A stretch of DNA of 59,209 bases from Bacteroides sp. (lineage in GTDB: Bacteria > Bacteroidota > Bacteroidia > Bacteroidales > Muribaculaceae), in the NCBI GenBank assembly GCA_014802175.1, contig JAAVCU010000017.1:43594-102802 (forward strand), read 5' to 3'. How positions within the stretch are numbered: position 1 is the stretch's first letter; every line of letters begins with the position of its first letter. Positions 20,989 through 30,280 of the stretch are shown here, piece after piece. The position numbers and the translations under genes are program-made. Below the pieces are notes generated by a model that was not told where the DNA came from, made no database searches, and saw only the letters and a program-made list of their open reading frames with translations.

Positions 20989-21155
20989 CACTTATAAGTA
21001 TATCTAATGCAAATCCTCCCGCCCGGAATGTTCCGGACGGGAGGATTTGGTTTCTTTGATTTATACTCCGCTCTGTGAGTCATATATTTGCTGGCGGCAT
21101 GTGAAATCTGAGCCGAACAAAGAATTGACAGGATTAAAAGAAATTTTACTTTCAT
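20958..21155 (-). CDS. Possible small secreted protein downstream of fecR
   Basis: A 65-codon frame that starts 7 bases after the fecR stop. Its first 20 residues (MKVKFLLILSILCSAQISHA) are a textbook Sec signal peptide with an A-x-A-like cleavage site. The remaining 45 residues are encoded across the convergent terminator hairpin and the last 31 bases of the giant T9SS gene, which makes a conserved function for that part doubtful. It may be a real peptide, or the surviving start of a gene whose remainder was lost. No homologue is recognised. Confidence 0.35.
   Translation of the reverse strand: MKVKFLLILSILCSAQISHAASKYMTHRAEYKSKKPNPPVRNIPGGRICIRYTYKCYFTVSLTEA
21011..21048. terminator. Bidirectional terminator between the T9SS gene and fecR
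   Basis: An 18-base arm AAATCCTCCCGCCCGGAA pairs with its downstream complement with one mismatch and almost no loop. It lies between convergent genes and can serve both. Confidence 0.8.
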
Positions 21156-21162
21156 GATGATA

Positions 21163-22137
21163 TTATTTTGAATTAAATCTCAGGCTGTTGTCCTTGTCAT
21201 CAAAGATTATGGAAATTCCCAGCGTATGCTCAAGGATATATATGGTTTGAGTGAGGTTGTCGGTAGGTAAGGATCCTGTGAAATACACATCCTCTATCTT
21301 TTCATCGATACGGATCCTTCTGCCATAATATAGTTCAAGTTCATCGGCAACCTCAGCGAGTTGTGCGGATGAGAAATAGATAGTGGATTTCCCTGCCAGA
21401 CGCTTGCATCTTACAGAATCGTCGATAACTGTAATCTCACCGGTTTTAGAGTTAATAATAGCCGTTTCTCCGGGGCTCAGCAGCTTCGTGCAATCCGACA
21501 CCATAGACACAACCTGCAACGAGCCTTCCTCCAGATGGATCTCTGCCTTATCTTTATCTTCACGTGCGTAAACGGAGAAGATAGTGCCTAACACGCGTAT
21601 CTCGAAATCAGATATTTTCAAGGTGAACGGAGCATCCGGATTCTTTGCGATATTAAATCTTCCTTCACCGGAATATTCAATCTGCCTGTAGGTGGAGTTA
21701 AATGTTTCCAGAGAATAAGAGAGAGAGGATTTGGGTCCCAGCTCTATTTTGGATCCGTCGGGCAGGATGGTGTTTGAAAATTCACCCTTGTCGGTGGAAA
21801 TTGTAGTTACTTGAGAGATATACGGTTGATATTTCTTTAAGTCGTTATAGCTGTTAAACATCACTAAGCTGCAAACAATGATGGTGGGAACCAGCACTGC
21901 GGCGCATGCCGTGAGAAAGCGGCGGATATTGCGACGGTGTTTCTCAGTCTTAATCTCCGCGTTAAGTTTCTCCTGTAAGGAATCGATCTCAGAAGAGGTG
22001 AAAGAGAACTGAGATCCGGCGTCATCAAGATGGCAGCTTAGTTCCTCGTCGCTCATCATCCCGACATCTTTCCTGAAATCGAGAAGCTCAGAAGAATTCA
22101 TTTTCCCATTCTTGAATTTATTTACTCTATCGTCCAT
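21163..22137 (-). CDS. FecR family anti-sigma factor (DUF4974)
   Basis: A 324-residue inner-membrane regulator. A cytoplasmic sigma-binding region (residues 1-70) is followed by one transmembrane helix (about 73-95, FLTACAAVLVPTIIVCSLVMF), a periplasmic FecR domain (about 110-210, with LPDGSKIELGPKSSLSY and VLGTIFSVYA) and a C-terminal DUF4974 module (about 250-320). The family senses the STN domain of a TonB-dependent receptor and releases the ECF sigma factor. It lies 19 bases downstream of the sigma gene and opposite the STN-bearing SusC gene, the standard layout of such a switch. Confidence 0.93.
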   Translation of the reverse strand: MDDRVNKFKNGKMNSSELLDFRKDVGMMSDEELSCHLDDAGSQFSFTSSEIDSLQEKLNAEIKTEKHRRNIRRFLTACAAVLVPTIIVCSLVMFNSYNDLKKYQPYISQVTTISTDKGEFSNTILPDGSKIELGPKSSLSYSLETFNSTYRQIEYSGEGRFNIAKNPDAPFTLKISDFEIRVLGTIFSVYAREDKDKAEIHLEEGSLQVVSMVSDCTKLLSPGETAIINSKTGEITVIDDSVRCKRLAGKSTIYFSSAQLAEVADELELYYGRRIRIDEKIEDVYFTGSLPTDNLTQTIYILEHTLGISIIFDDKDNSLRFNSK

Positions 22138-22156
22138 AGTTATATATTTGCAGCAA

Positions 22157-22735
22157 TTATAAACTCAGGTTGCTTCCTAAGATATCCAATTGTTCTTTTA
22201 AAAGTTTCAATCCGATTGAAATATTGTTTCTGACTGTTTTCTCTGAAATCTGTAGATGCGATGCAATCTCTTCATTTGTCATACCTTTGAGTCTTGAAAG
22301 TATCAGCAGGTTCTTAATCTTCGGAGGAAGCGCATCGAGTGCTTTATTCAGTAGATTGCAGAAATCGCGATATTCCAATTGATTACGATCTTCACTTATC
22401 AGTTCGTTTTGGAAAAGCATATAATCTTCATAGACAGGGGCGTTTAGCGAATGCCTGAAAAAATCTATTCTCCGGCGGTAAGCGATCGAGAACAGAAAGG
22501 TTGCGATATTCGTATCCTCGTCAAGTTCTTCATGCTTTTTCCATAGGCTCATGAAAATATCATGGACAATCTCCTCCGCATCCTCTTTGCTTTGAGTGGC
22601 GCAGGCAACATAGTTGATAAGTCTTCGTGCATATAATCGGTACACCAAATTAAATGCGTCGAGCGACCCCCTTTTCAGGAATCTGACAAGCATCAGGTTT
22701 GATATGTTTGATGAATTATCCAATTTATGCGACAT
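22157..22735 (-). CDS. ECF RNA polymerase sigma factor (FecI/RpoE-like)
   Basis: A 192-residue ECF sigma factor with region 2 at about residues 14-90 (FNLVYRLYARRLINYV, EEIVHDIFMSLWK, FLFSIAYRRRIDFFR) and region 4 at about 130-185 (LPPKIKNLLILSRLKGMTN, EEIASHLQISEKTVRNNI). It forms a cis switch with the FecR protein just downstream and most likely drives the divergent SusC-SusD operon. The Bacteroides FecI-like expansion usually controls nutrient-uptake loci in this way. No unusual residues are seen. Confidence 0.93.
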   Translation of the reverse strand: MSHKLDNSSNISNLMLVRFLKRGSLDAFNLVYRLYARRLINYVACATQSKEDAEEIVHDIFMSLWKKHEELDEDTNIATFLFSIAYRRRIDFFRHSLNAPVYEDYMLFQNELISEDRNQLEYRDFCNLLNKALDALPPKIKNLLILSRLKGMTNEEIASHLQISEKTVRNNISIGLKLLKEQLDILGSNLSL

Positions 22736-22746
22736 TAAAATCGCAG

Positions 22747-22754
22747 CAAAATTA
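22747..22754 (-). promoter_or_regulatory. Putative -7 box (TAATTTTG) for the ECF sigma gene
   Basis: TAATTTTG on the minus strand, 12 bases before the sigma-gene start. The rest of the 155-base divergent gap to susC probably holds the ECF-dependent promoter, but I cannot identify it by eye. Confidence 0.4.
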
Positions 22755-22890
22755 TGATAAAAAAGCGATAACTCCTAAGAGATTCGGGATAATTGCAAAA
22801 ATGTTTTAGAACATAAAAAATCATCGGGACAAATACTTTTCGGCAACGATTACAAAGTTAGACGAACATTTCATTTAATACCTAATATAC

Positions 22891-25800
22891 ATGAACAGAA
22901 ACTTTGCAAGGAGGCTATTCTTATTACTGTTTTGTATGGTGTTATGTGTCGATTCTTTCGCGCAGAGCCATAGAAATGTCACAGTTGGTATAGAGAATGG
23001 CAAATTAAAGACTCTTTTTGAGTCGATCGAAAAACAAAGCGACTATGTGTTTTCCTATCGCGACGATCTTATCAAAAATAAGCACGTCACGATTAACCTG
23101 AAAGATGCTCCGGTGCAGAAAGTGCTCGACAAGGCATTGGCAGGTACAAATCTATCGTACAAGATAGTGTCAGACAAATCCATCATCATCACTGAGGCGA
23201 CAGCAACGGCCAAGAAAGATGAAGCGAAGACTTCTGTGTCCGGCACAGTGGTTGACCAGAACGGTGAGCCTATCATCGGCGGAACCGTATTGGTGAAAGG
23301 TACTCAGCAGGGCACTTCTACAGACCTTGAAGGAAACTACACCCTTAATAATGTTCCCGTGGGTGCGACACTGGTGTTCGCTTCCGTAGGTTATAATCCG
23401 GTTGAGATAAAAGCTTCCAACACTGCGCGTCTTGCCAAGGTGGAAATGCTTGAAGATTCGCAGTTGCTCGATGCCGTGGTAGTGGTTGGTTACGGTACGC
23501 AGAAGCGTGCCAATCTGACAGGTGCAGTGTCAACCATCGGTGCTGACGACTTGAACAATCGTCCTGTTTCATCGGCTGCCGGCGCGTTGCAGGGTGCGGA
23601 TCCATCCGTAAACCTTACGTTCAACACAGGTTCGTTGGATTCCGATTATTCGGTGAATATACGTGGTGTGGCCTCAATCAACGGAGGGTCACCATTGGTT
23701 ATATGTGATGGTATGGAGGTCAGCCTGAGTCAGATCAACCCCAATGATATTGAATCGATATCAGTATTGAAAGATGCGTCGTCATCGGCTATCTACGGTG
23801 CGAAGGCTTCTTCTGGTGTGATTCTCATTACCACCAAAAGTGGCAAGAACTCAGATGGGAAAGTAAATGTAAACTATTCGGGTCGTGTTGGATGGCGCCA
23901 GAACACAACCTCAACCGACTTCATCACTACCGGTTACGATCATGTAAGCATTGTCAATGAGTTCTATGAGAAATATCAGGGTAAGAAGATGTGGGGTTAC
24001 ACCGACGATGAGATGCAGATGCTCTATGATCGCCGTAACGATAAGACAGAGAATCCCGATCGTCCGTGGGCAATCCGTGAAAATGGGAAATTGCGTTTTT
24101 ATGCCAACTACGACTGGTATGATTATTTCTATCGCAAGACACGCCCCGAAACCGAACACAATCTTTCCGTGACCGGTGGAAATAAGAATCTGAATTACTT
24201 TGTGAGTGGACGTTTCCTCTCGCAGGATGGTATTTTCAAGATCTATAACGATAATTTCAAGAACTATTCATTCAGGGCGAAACTCAATGCCAAATTATTC
24301 TCATTTGTAAGATATTCGGGTAACTTCAACTTCAATGCTACCGAATACAAGTACGCCGGGTATTACAATGAGCAGGCCACAATCCATAACCTTCAATCCA
24401 ACATCAACTCCGCAGTCATGCCTTTCACTCCGGAGGGTAATGTGGTGCAGTATGTAAACACCATGACCGGTGCCAACTCACCGTTAGGTGCTGGTCACGG
24501 AGGTTTCCTTACCGCCAACGAGGCGCGCAACTCCCGTGGTAATAAAGATGTGATCATCACCAATCAGTTGGATTTTGATATCACTAAAGATCTTGTTATT
24601 ACAGGATCGTATTCATATCGTTATCGCAACCGTCAGATCAACCGCCGCAATATGCCCTTTGATTATGAGGATAAAAACGGTAAGATGACAACGTTTACCT
24701 CAGGAACGGTTCTGGACTATTATCAGGAGATACATAATAATATCAACCGCCATAGCGTGAATGTGTATGCAACCTATAATCATCTTTGGAAAGATGCACA
24801 TAACTTCACAGCCGTAGCCGGTTTCCAGTTTGAAGATGACAGGAACACTCAGGTCTCTGTAAGACAGGATGATCTGCTGAGCAAGGATCTGAGCTCATTC
24901 AGCGTGGCAACCGGAGCGACGACACTTACACAATCTATCGCCGCTTATCGCACGTTGGGATATTTCGCGCGTGTCAATTATGATTACCAAGGTAAATATC
25001 TTGTGGAGGCAAGCGGACGATTCGACGGAACATCGCGATTTGCCAAGAGCGATCGTTGGGGTTTCTTCCCTTCTGCGAGTTTCGGTTGGCGTATGAGTCA
25101 GGAAAGTTTCTGGGAGCAGCTGGCAAGTGTGTGGAGCAATAGTAAACTCCGTTTCTCGGTAGGTAGCTTGGGCAACCAGCAGGTGAATACATACGCTTAT
25201 TTCGACCAGATCGCTACCGACAACATTATGAGTTCCTACACATTCGACGGTGCGAACAAAGCAAATTATGCATCTGTATCAGATCCCATTTCTTCGGCTC
25301 TGACCTGGGAGACCGTTACTACCTACAACTTCGGTCTTGACCTCGGATTCTTTAACAACCGTTTGAGTGCCACTGCCGATGTCTTTATCCGCGACACCAA
25401 GAATATGCTTACTCAGTCGCTGACATTGCCCTCCGTTTTCGGTGCGAAAACCCCGAAGGAGAACTGTGCGGATCTTAGAACCAACGGATGGGAGCTTTAT
25501 GTAAGATGGAACGATGAGTTCAAGCTTGCCGGACGTCCGTTCAACTATAGTGTTTCAGCCACAATCGGTGACTACAAATCCAAAATCACCAAATACAATA
25601 ACCCCGACCGTCTGCTCTCAAGCTATTATGAGGGAAAGGTGTTAGGTGAAATCTGGGGATATTCCGTAGCCGGACTGTTTGCTACCGATGAAGAGGCCGC
25701 TGCATATCAGGCGCAGATCAATGATAAGGCAGTAAACCAGCGTGTATATAACAGTAAGAATGAGTCAAAACTGATGGCCGGTGATGTCAAGTTCATCGAC

Positions 25801-26406
25801 CTCGACGGAGACAATGTGATTTCAGAGGGTTCCGGCACCGTAGATAACCCCGGTGATATGCGTGTGATCGGAAATTCACTTCCGCGTTATAACTATTCAT
25901 TCCGTGCAGATTTGAGTTATTTCGGATTTGACGTGTCGGCTTTCTTCCAGGGCGTTGGCAAACAGGATTGGTATCCTACCCAGAATGCCTACGACTTCTG
26001 GGGTCCGTATTCATTCCCGTCGTTATCTTTCATCCACACTGATTTCATGAAGAATGTGTGGTCAGAGGAGAATCCGAATGCTTACTTCCCTCGTCCGCGT
26101 GGTTATGCCTCATATTCCGGAGGTGCGCTGGGTGTAGTCAACGACCGATATTTACAGAACGCTGCTTACCTGCGTCTGAAAAACCTTACTGTGGGTTACA
26201 CCATCCCATTGAAAAGCAAGAAGGTTATCAACCAGCTTCGCGTTTACTTCACGGGGGAGAACCTTTTCTATTGGTCTCCTTTGAAGAAATATACCAAAAC
26301 AGTTGATCCGGAGCTTACCAATACGTCGTCGACATATAACGCCGGCACCGGCGTGGGTTACGGCTATTCACGCTCATACTCAGTTGGAGTTGATCTTAAA
26401 TTCTAA
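22891..26406 (+). CDS. SusC/RagA-type TonB-linked outer membrane receptor with STN signalling domain
   Basis: A 1,171-residue outer-membrane transporter. The signal peptide (residues 1-25) is followed by an STN domain (about 29-102, NVTVGIENGKLKTLFESIEK), a carboxypeptidase-regulatory-like domain (about 115-190, VSGTVVDQNGEPIIGGTVLV), a plug (about 205-315, VVVGYGTQKRANLTGAVS) and a barrel ending in SVGVDLKF with a terminal aromatic residue. The STN domain is the hallmark of receptors that signal to FecR/ECF pairs, which lie divergently upstream. SusD follows after 20 bases. The imported substrate cannot be read from sequence; downstream enzymes suggest a phosphodiester. Confidence 0.95.
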   Translation: MNRNFARRLFLLLFCMVLCVDSFAQSHRNVTVGIENGKLKTLFESIEKQSDYVFSYRDDLIKNKHVTINLKDAPVQKVLDKALAGTNLSYKIVSDKSIIITEATATAKKDEAKTSVSGTVVDQNGEPIIGGTVLVKGTQQGTSTDLEGNYTLNNVPVGATLVFASVGYNPVEIKASNTARLAKVEMLEDSQLLDAVVVVGYGTQKRANLTGAVSTIGADDLNNRPVSSAAGALQGADPSVNLTFNTGSLDSDYSVNIRGVASINGGSPLVICDGMEVSLSQINPNDIESISVLKDASSSAIYGAKASSGVILITTKSGKNSDGKVNVNYSGRVGWRQNTTSTDFITTGYDHVSIVNEFYEKYQGKKMWGYTDDEMQMLYDRRNDKTENPDRPWAIRENGKLRFYANYDWYDYFYRKTRPETEHNLSVTGGNKNLNYFVSGRFLSQDGIFKIYNDNFKNYSFRAKLNAKLFSFVRYSGNFNFNATEYKYAGYYNEQATIHNLQSNINSAVMPFTPEGNVVQYVNTMTGANSPLGAGHGGFLTANEARNSRGNKDVIITNQLDFDITKDLVITGSYSYRYRNRQINRRNMPFDYEDKNGKMTTFTSGTVLDYYQEIHNNINRHSVNVYATYNHLWKDAHNFTAVAGFQFEDDRNTQVSVRQDDLLSKDLSSFSVATGATTLTQSIAAYRTLGYFARVNYDYQGKYLVEASGRFDGTSRFAKSDRWGFFPSASFGWRMSQESFWEQLASVWSNSKLRFSVGSLGNQQVNTYAYFDQIATDNIMSSYTFDGANKANYASVSDPISSALTWETVTTYNFGLDLGFFNNRLSATADVFIRDTKNMLTQSLTLPSVFGAKTPKENCADLRTNGWELYVRWNDEFKLAGRPFNYSVSATIGDYKSKITKYNNPDRLLSSYYEGKVLGEIWGYSVAGLFATDEEAAAYQAQINDKAVNQRVYNSKNESKLMAGDVKFIDLDGDNVISEGSGTVDNPGDMRVIGNSLPRYNYSFRADLSYFGFDVSAFFQGVGKQDWYPTQNAYDFWGPYSFPSLSFIHTDFMKNVWSEENPNAYFPRPRGYASYSGGALGVVNDRYLQNAAYLRLKNLTVGYTIPLKSKKVINQLRVYFTGENLFYWSPLKKYTKTVDPELTNTSSTYNAGTGVGYGYSRSYSVGVDLKF

Positions 26407-26426
26407 GACCTAAAAATCGATTAAAG

Positions 26427-28148
26427 ATGAAAAATTATTATAAATTGCTGTTGTTGCCTCTTGTGTTGGGGGTTACAAGTTGTGAGTTGACAAAGATTCC
26501 GGAAGATACAATCAGTCCTGATGCTTACTTCCAGAATGCGACCCAATTGGAATTGTGGACCAACAATTTCTATGCTCAGTTCGACAATGCCGAGAATGCA
26601 GCGGGTCTGAATGCCGACGATATGATCGACAATTCGTTGGGAGATGTGATGATGGGACAGCGTTCAGCCGCCGACGAGAGTGGTTGGACCTGGACTCGCC
26701 TGAGAGATATCAACTATTATCTCCAGAATTCATATCGTTGCACGGATGCTGCTGCAAAACAGCAATATGATGGTGTGGCATATTTCCACCGGGCTTATTT
26801 CTACTTCATCAAGGTGCGTCGTTATGGAGATGTTCCCTGGTATGATCAGGTGATCAAAACTACCGATACCCACCTGCTTTACAAGGCACGTGATAGCCGC
26901 GAGGTGGTGATGGAACATATCATGGAGGATCTTGATAAGGCAATTGAAATGTTGCCGACGAAGAATGATGTGGTCCGGGTGACTAAATGGACAGCTCTGG
27001 CTTTGAAGTCGCGCGTAGCTTTATTTGAAGGTACATTCAGAAAATATCATGGTCTCCCCAATTCGGAGGAGTACCTGAAGCTTGCCGCCGATGCTGCCGA
27101 GCAGTTTATAAGTCAGAGTAGCTATAAACTTTATGAGGAGGGCACGACTCCTTATCGCGATCTCTTCAACAGCGATTCCGCGAAGTCAGAGGAGGTAATT
27201 CTTGCAAGAACCTATAGCACAACAGCCAGTGTGATGCACGGAGTTCAGTTCAATATCGTTAACGATCGTTGTGGCTTCACAAGAAGATTCATGAATCACT
27301 ACCTGATGGCCGACGGCACTTACTATTCGGCTCAACCCGGTTACGACACCAAGGAGTTTGTGAATGAAGTGACAGGGCGTGATCCCCGTATGGCGCAGAC
27401 CGTGCTTTGTCCCGGTTATGTGCAGAAGGGAGGCACCGCAGTGACTCCGAACGGACTGAATGCGCTTACCGGTTATCAGCCTATAAAGTATGTAGGTGAG
27501 GCGGCCTATGACGGAGCCAACAAGGCTTTCACCGATTTCCCTTTGTTCAGAACCGCCGAGGTATATCTGAATTTCGCTGAGGCTAAAGCCGAGTTGGGAA
27601 CATTGACTCAGGCAGATCTCGACAAGTCTATAAACCGTATCCGCAAACGCGCCAATATGCCAGACCTTAACCTCAGCACAGCGAATGCTAATCCCGATCA
27701 GCTGATGAAGGAGTATTATCCCAACTGCTCATCGGCAAATCAGGGTGTGATCCTTGAAATTCGCCGTGAGCGCACCATTGAGCTTTGCATGGAGGGCTTC
27801 CGCATCTATGATATAATCCGTTGGAAAGAGGGTCAGCAATTGACCAAACCTTTCTATGGTTGCTACTTCAGCGGCGAAGGTGAATATGACATGGACAACG
27901 ATGGTGTTAATGACCTCTTGCTTTACAGCAGCGACAAGGGTTCCTTCAAGGGCACAGCCAAGAAGCTTGGCACAGATGTGGTGCTTACCGGAGGAAACAG
28001 TGGCTGGATCCATGCTCTTGGCAAGATCACAATCACTTGGGATGAGAATCGAGATTATCTTTGGCCGATTCCGGCGAGTGAGCGTGTTCTTTCCGGAGGT
28101 GCGCTGACGCAGAATCCGGGTTGGAGCGATAGTACAAGTTTCGATTAG
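26427..28148 (+). CDS. SusD/RagB family surface lipoprotein
   Basis: A 573-residue lipoprotein (lipobox VTSC, Cys19) of the SusD/RagB family, the ligand-binding lid of the SusC transporter. Family blocks include LWTNNFYAQFDN near residue 45, AKQQYDGVAYFHRAYFYF (TPR helices), and near the C-terminus ILEIRRERTIELCMEGFRIY and the ending ALTQNPGW. Cys19 is followed by ELTKIPED rather than an acidic run, yet SusD proteins are normally surface exposed. Co-transcribed with the SusC gene; a hairpin after the stop may lower expression of the genes beyond. Confidence 0.95.
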   Translation: MKNYYKLLLLPLVLGVTSCELTKIPEDTISPDAYFQNATQLELWTNNFYAQFDNAENAAGLNADDMIDNSLGDVMMGQRSAADESGWTWTRLRDINYYLQNSYRCTDAAAKQQYDGVAYFHRAYFYFIKVRRYGDVPWYDQVIKTTDTHLLYKARDSREVVMEHIMEDLDKAIEMLPTKNDVVRVTKWTALALKSRVALFEGTFRKYHGLPNSEEYLKLAADAAEQFISQSSYKLYEEGTTPYRDLFNSDSAKSEEVILARTYSTTASVMHGVQFNIVNDRCGFTRRFMNHYLMADGTYYSAQPGYDTKEFVNEVTGRDPRMAQTVLCPGYVQKGGTAVTPNGLNALTGYQPIKYVGEAAYDGANKAFTDFPLFRTAEVYLNFAEAKAELGTLTQADLDKSINRIRKRANMPDLNLSTANANPDQLMKEYYPNCSSANQGVILEIRRERTIELCMEGFRIYDIIRWKEGQQLTKPFYGCYFSGEGEYDMDNDGVNDLLLYSSDKGSFKGTAKKLGTDVVLTGGNSGWIHALGKITITWDENRDYLWPIPASERVLSGGALTQNPGWSDSTSFD

Positions 28149-28153
28149 GTGAT

Positions 28154-28195
28154 ATTTATGCTCGGGGTGGCATTTCGGTTGCTCCGAGCATAAAT
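28154..28195 (+). terminator. Hairpin between susD and the first GDPD gene
   Basis: A perfect 12-bp stem ATTTATGCTCGG / CCGAGCATAAAT with an 18-nt loop, just after the susD stop and 27 bases before the GDPD start. With no strong T run it may act as a partial terminator or RNA-stability element setting SusCD above enzyme expression. Confidence 0.6.
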
Positions 28196-28221
28196 TTCAA
28201 TACAAAAATAACAGAAGAATT

Positions 28222-29127
28222 ATGCTTAGAAAATCTTTAAGCGCATTGGCGATGCTGATAGTGTGCATCAGTGCGTGGGCGGATAATGCACCCTGCCGGG
28301 TTGATACTCTTCTTGGCTATATGTCAGATAAGGGCAAATCCGACCATGTCATGATCTTTGCTCATCGTGGAAACTGGCGTAACTCAGCTGAAAATTCGGT
28401 GCAGGCATACCAGGAATGTATTGACGAGAAGATAGATGGTATAGAGATCGATGTGCAGATGACCAAAGACAGTGTGCTGGTGATTATGCACGATGATACC
28501 GTTGACCGTACCACTACTGGTAAGGGGAAGGTTTCTGATCTTACGTTGGCGGAAATCAAGGCTCTTAATCTTGTTAGCCCGATCGGGGTCGTGACCCGGC
28601 AGAAGGTGCCTACTCTGGAGGAGGTGTTCAAGCTTGCAAAAGGAAAGATCCTGATGCAGGTTGATAAGTGGAGACCATACGCAAAAGAGATAATTGAGCT
28701 TGCACGTAAAAATGATTGCGAGCGCCAGATAATTATCCGGACCACAGAGAAACGCGAAGCCATGGATCGTAAATTTGGCGATCTGTTCAAGAATGTGGTT
28801 TTGATGCCGGTGCTGGTATGTAAAGGTGAGCCGGATAATGACAAGCTTGACGACTTTATGTCAAATTATAATTGCCCGGTGATAGCTCTTTCGTTTACCA
28901 AAGATAATTTCCCGGTGTTGAGCAGGATTCCGGAAATTCAGGATGCAGGTTACAGAGTCTGGATCAATTCCCTGTGGGGTTCTCATAATGGAAATCATGA
29001 CGATGAACTGGCGCTGACCGATTACGAGAATAGTTATGGCTGGCTTCTGAATCGAGGAGCCAACATCATATTCAGCGATAATCCGATGTGGCTGAAAAAG
29101 TATCTGATGAAAGTGGGAAGATGGTAA
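28222..29127 (+). CDS. Secreted glycerophosphodiester phosphodiesterase (GDPD) 1
   Basis: A 301-residue exported enzyme with a signal peptide (cleavage near AWA, residue 20) and a GDPD TIM barrel. Catalytic and metal-binding residues are recognisable: AHRG (His48-Arg49), ENS (Glu57-Asn58), EIDVQ (Glu75, Asp77) and MHDD (His90-Asp91). The family cleaves glycerol-3-phosphate from glycerophosphodiesters; GlpQ-type relatives also attack teichoic acid. It sits 73 bases downstream of susD and 35 bases before a paralogue, so it probably belongs to the same locus. Confidence 0.92.
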   Translation: MLRKSLSALAMLIVCISAWADNAPCRVDTLLGYMSDKGKSDHVMIFAHRGNWRNSAENSVQAYQECIDEKIDGIEIDVQMTKDSVLVIMHDDTVDRTTTGKGKVSDLTLAEIKALNLVSPIGVVTRQKVPTLEEVFKLAKGKILMQVDKWRPYAKEIIELARKNDCERQIIIRTTEKREAMDRKFGDLFKNVVLMPVLVCKGEPDNDKLDDFMSNYNCPVIALSFTKDNFPVLSRIPEIQDAGYRVWINSLWGSHNGNHDDELALTDYENSYGWLLNRGANIIFSDNPMWLKKYLMKVGRW

Positions 29128-29162
29128 GTCTTCGTTGTAAATAGAAAATATCAAAGACAGTT

Positions 29163-30059
29163 ATGAAGAAAATATTTTTAGCATTATTATGCTGCGCGAA
29201 CATCTTCGGATGTTTTGCTCAAGACAGAGTTTCAAAAATCAGGAATCGTCTCCTTTCAGGCGATACTTCTTCGGTGATTGTGGCATCGCATCGTGGCGAC
29301 TGGCGTAATTTCCCCGAAAATTCGCTGGAAGCAATCGACAATGCGATTGCAATGGGTGTGGATATTGTGGAACTTGATGTTCACCGCACAAAAGACAGTG
29401 TGCTGATACTCATGCATGACCCAAAACTTGACCGCACCACTACAGGTAAGGGGCTGATTGCCGACACAACCATGGCTTATATCAAGACCCTCAAATTGAA
29501 AAACGGCTGTAATATCCGCACTATCCACAATGTGCCCACTCTGGAGGAGGCCCTATTGCATGCCAAAGGGAAGATTATGATAAATCTGGATAAGGCTGAC
29601 AGGTATTTTGATCAAGTCTATGACCTGATGCAGAAAACCGGCACCACAAAGCAGATCATTATGAAAGGTAATGATTCCGCTGAGGCTGTCAAGGCAAAAT
29701 ATGGAGAATATTTGAATGATGTTATCTATATGCCGATCGTAAATCTGGATAAGGATAATGCGGAGTCGCAGATCGAGACATTCATTAGCGATATGCACCC
29801 GGTGGCGTTTGAATTACTTTACAAGAAGGATTCAAACCCTTTGCCCGCGAAGTTGAAAGATTCTCTGAAAGGGAGATCTTTGATATGGTATAACACGCTT
29901 TGGGACACTATGGCTGGAGGTCACGATGATGATGCGTCTTTGAAAGATTTCAGCAACGGTTACGGCTATCTGATCGATAATCTCGGAGCACGTATAATCC
30001 AGACAGATCGTCCGCAGTTTTTGCTCGATTATCTGCGGAGCCGAAATCTTCACGATTGA
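29163..30059 (+). CDS. Secreted glycerophosphodiester phosphodiesterase (GDPD) 2
   Basis: A 298-residue paralogue of the preceding gene with the same catalytic set: SHRG (His43-Arg44), ENS (Glu52-Asn53), ELDVH (Glu70, Asp72) and MHDP (His85-Asp86). The first 20 residues form a signal peptide ending FAQ; a Cys at 17 (IFGC) makes a lipoprotein possible but the lipobox is poor. The two enzymes share the N-terminal active-site half but differ widely in the C-terminal half, suggesting different leaving groups. A 16-bp terminator hairpin follows. Confidence 0.92.
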   Translation: MKKIFLALLCCANIFGCFAQDRVSKIRNRLLSGDTSSVIVASHRGDWRNFPENSLEAIDNAIAMGVDIVELDVHRTKDSVLILMHDPKLDRTTTGKGLIADTTMAYIKTLKLKNGCNIRTIHNVPTLEEALLHAKGKIMINLDKADRYFDQVYDLMQKTGTTKQIIMKGNDSAEAVKAKYGEYLNDVIYMPIVNLDKDNAESQIETFISDMHPVAFELLYKKDSNPLPAKLKDSLKGRSLIWYNTLWDTMAGGHDDDASLKDFSNGYGYLIDNLGARIIQTDRPQFLLDYLRSRNLHD

Positions 30060-30136
30060 TTCAAGCAGGTAAATAAGGTTTATAAGAAGATTGTAAGTGA
30101 GTCTGAGGACTTGCAGAATAGGTAGATGTTAGTTAT

Positions 30137-30172
30137 GGAGTTCCCTGTTAAACGACTTTAATAGGGAACTCC
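30137..30172 (+). terminator. Intrinsic terminator after the GDPD pair
   Basis: A 16-bp stem GGAGTTCCCTGTTAAA with its complement (one G-U pair) and a 4-nt loop CGAC, followed by TGGTTTTA. It ends the SusC-SusD-GDPD-GDPD transcript. Confidence 0.85.
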
Positions 30173-30280
30173 TGGTTTTAGAGAGTGTTTGGTTTTAAAC
30201 CAAATTAAGAATTAAAATGAGTTTATATGATTTTTGATTTCATCACCAATGATATTACTTGTTGACCCTATTGGTTTGGA

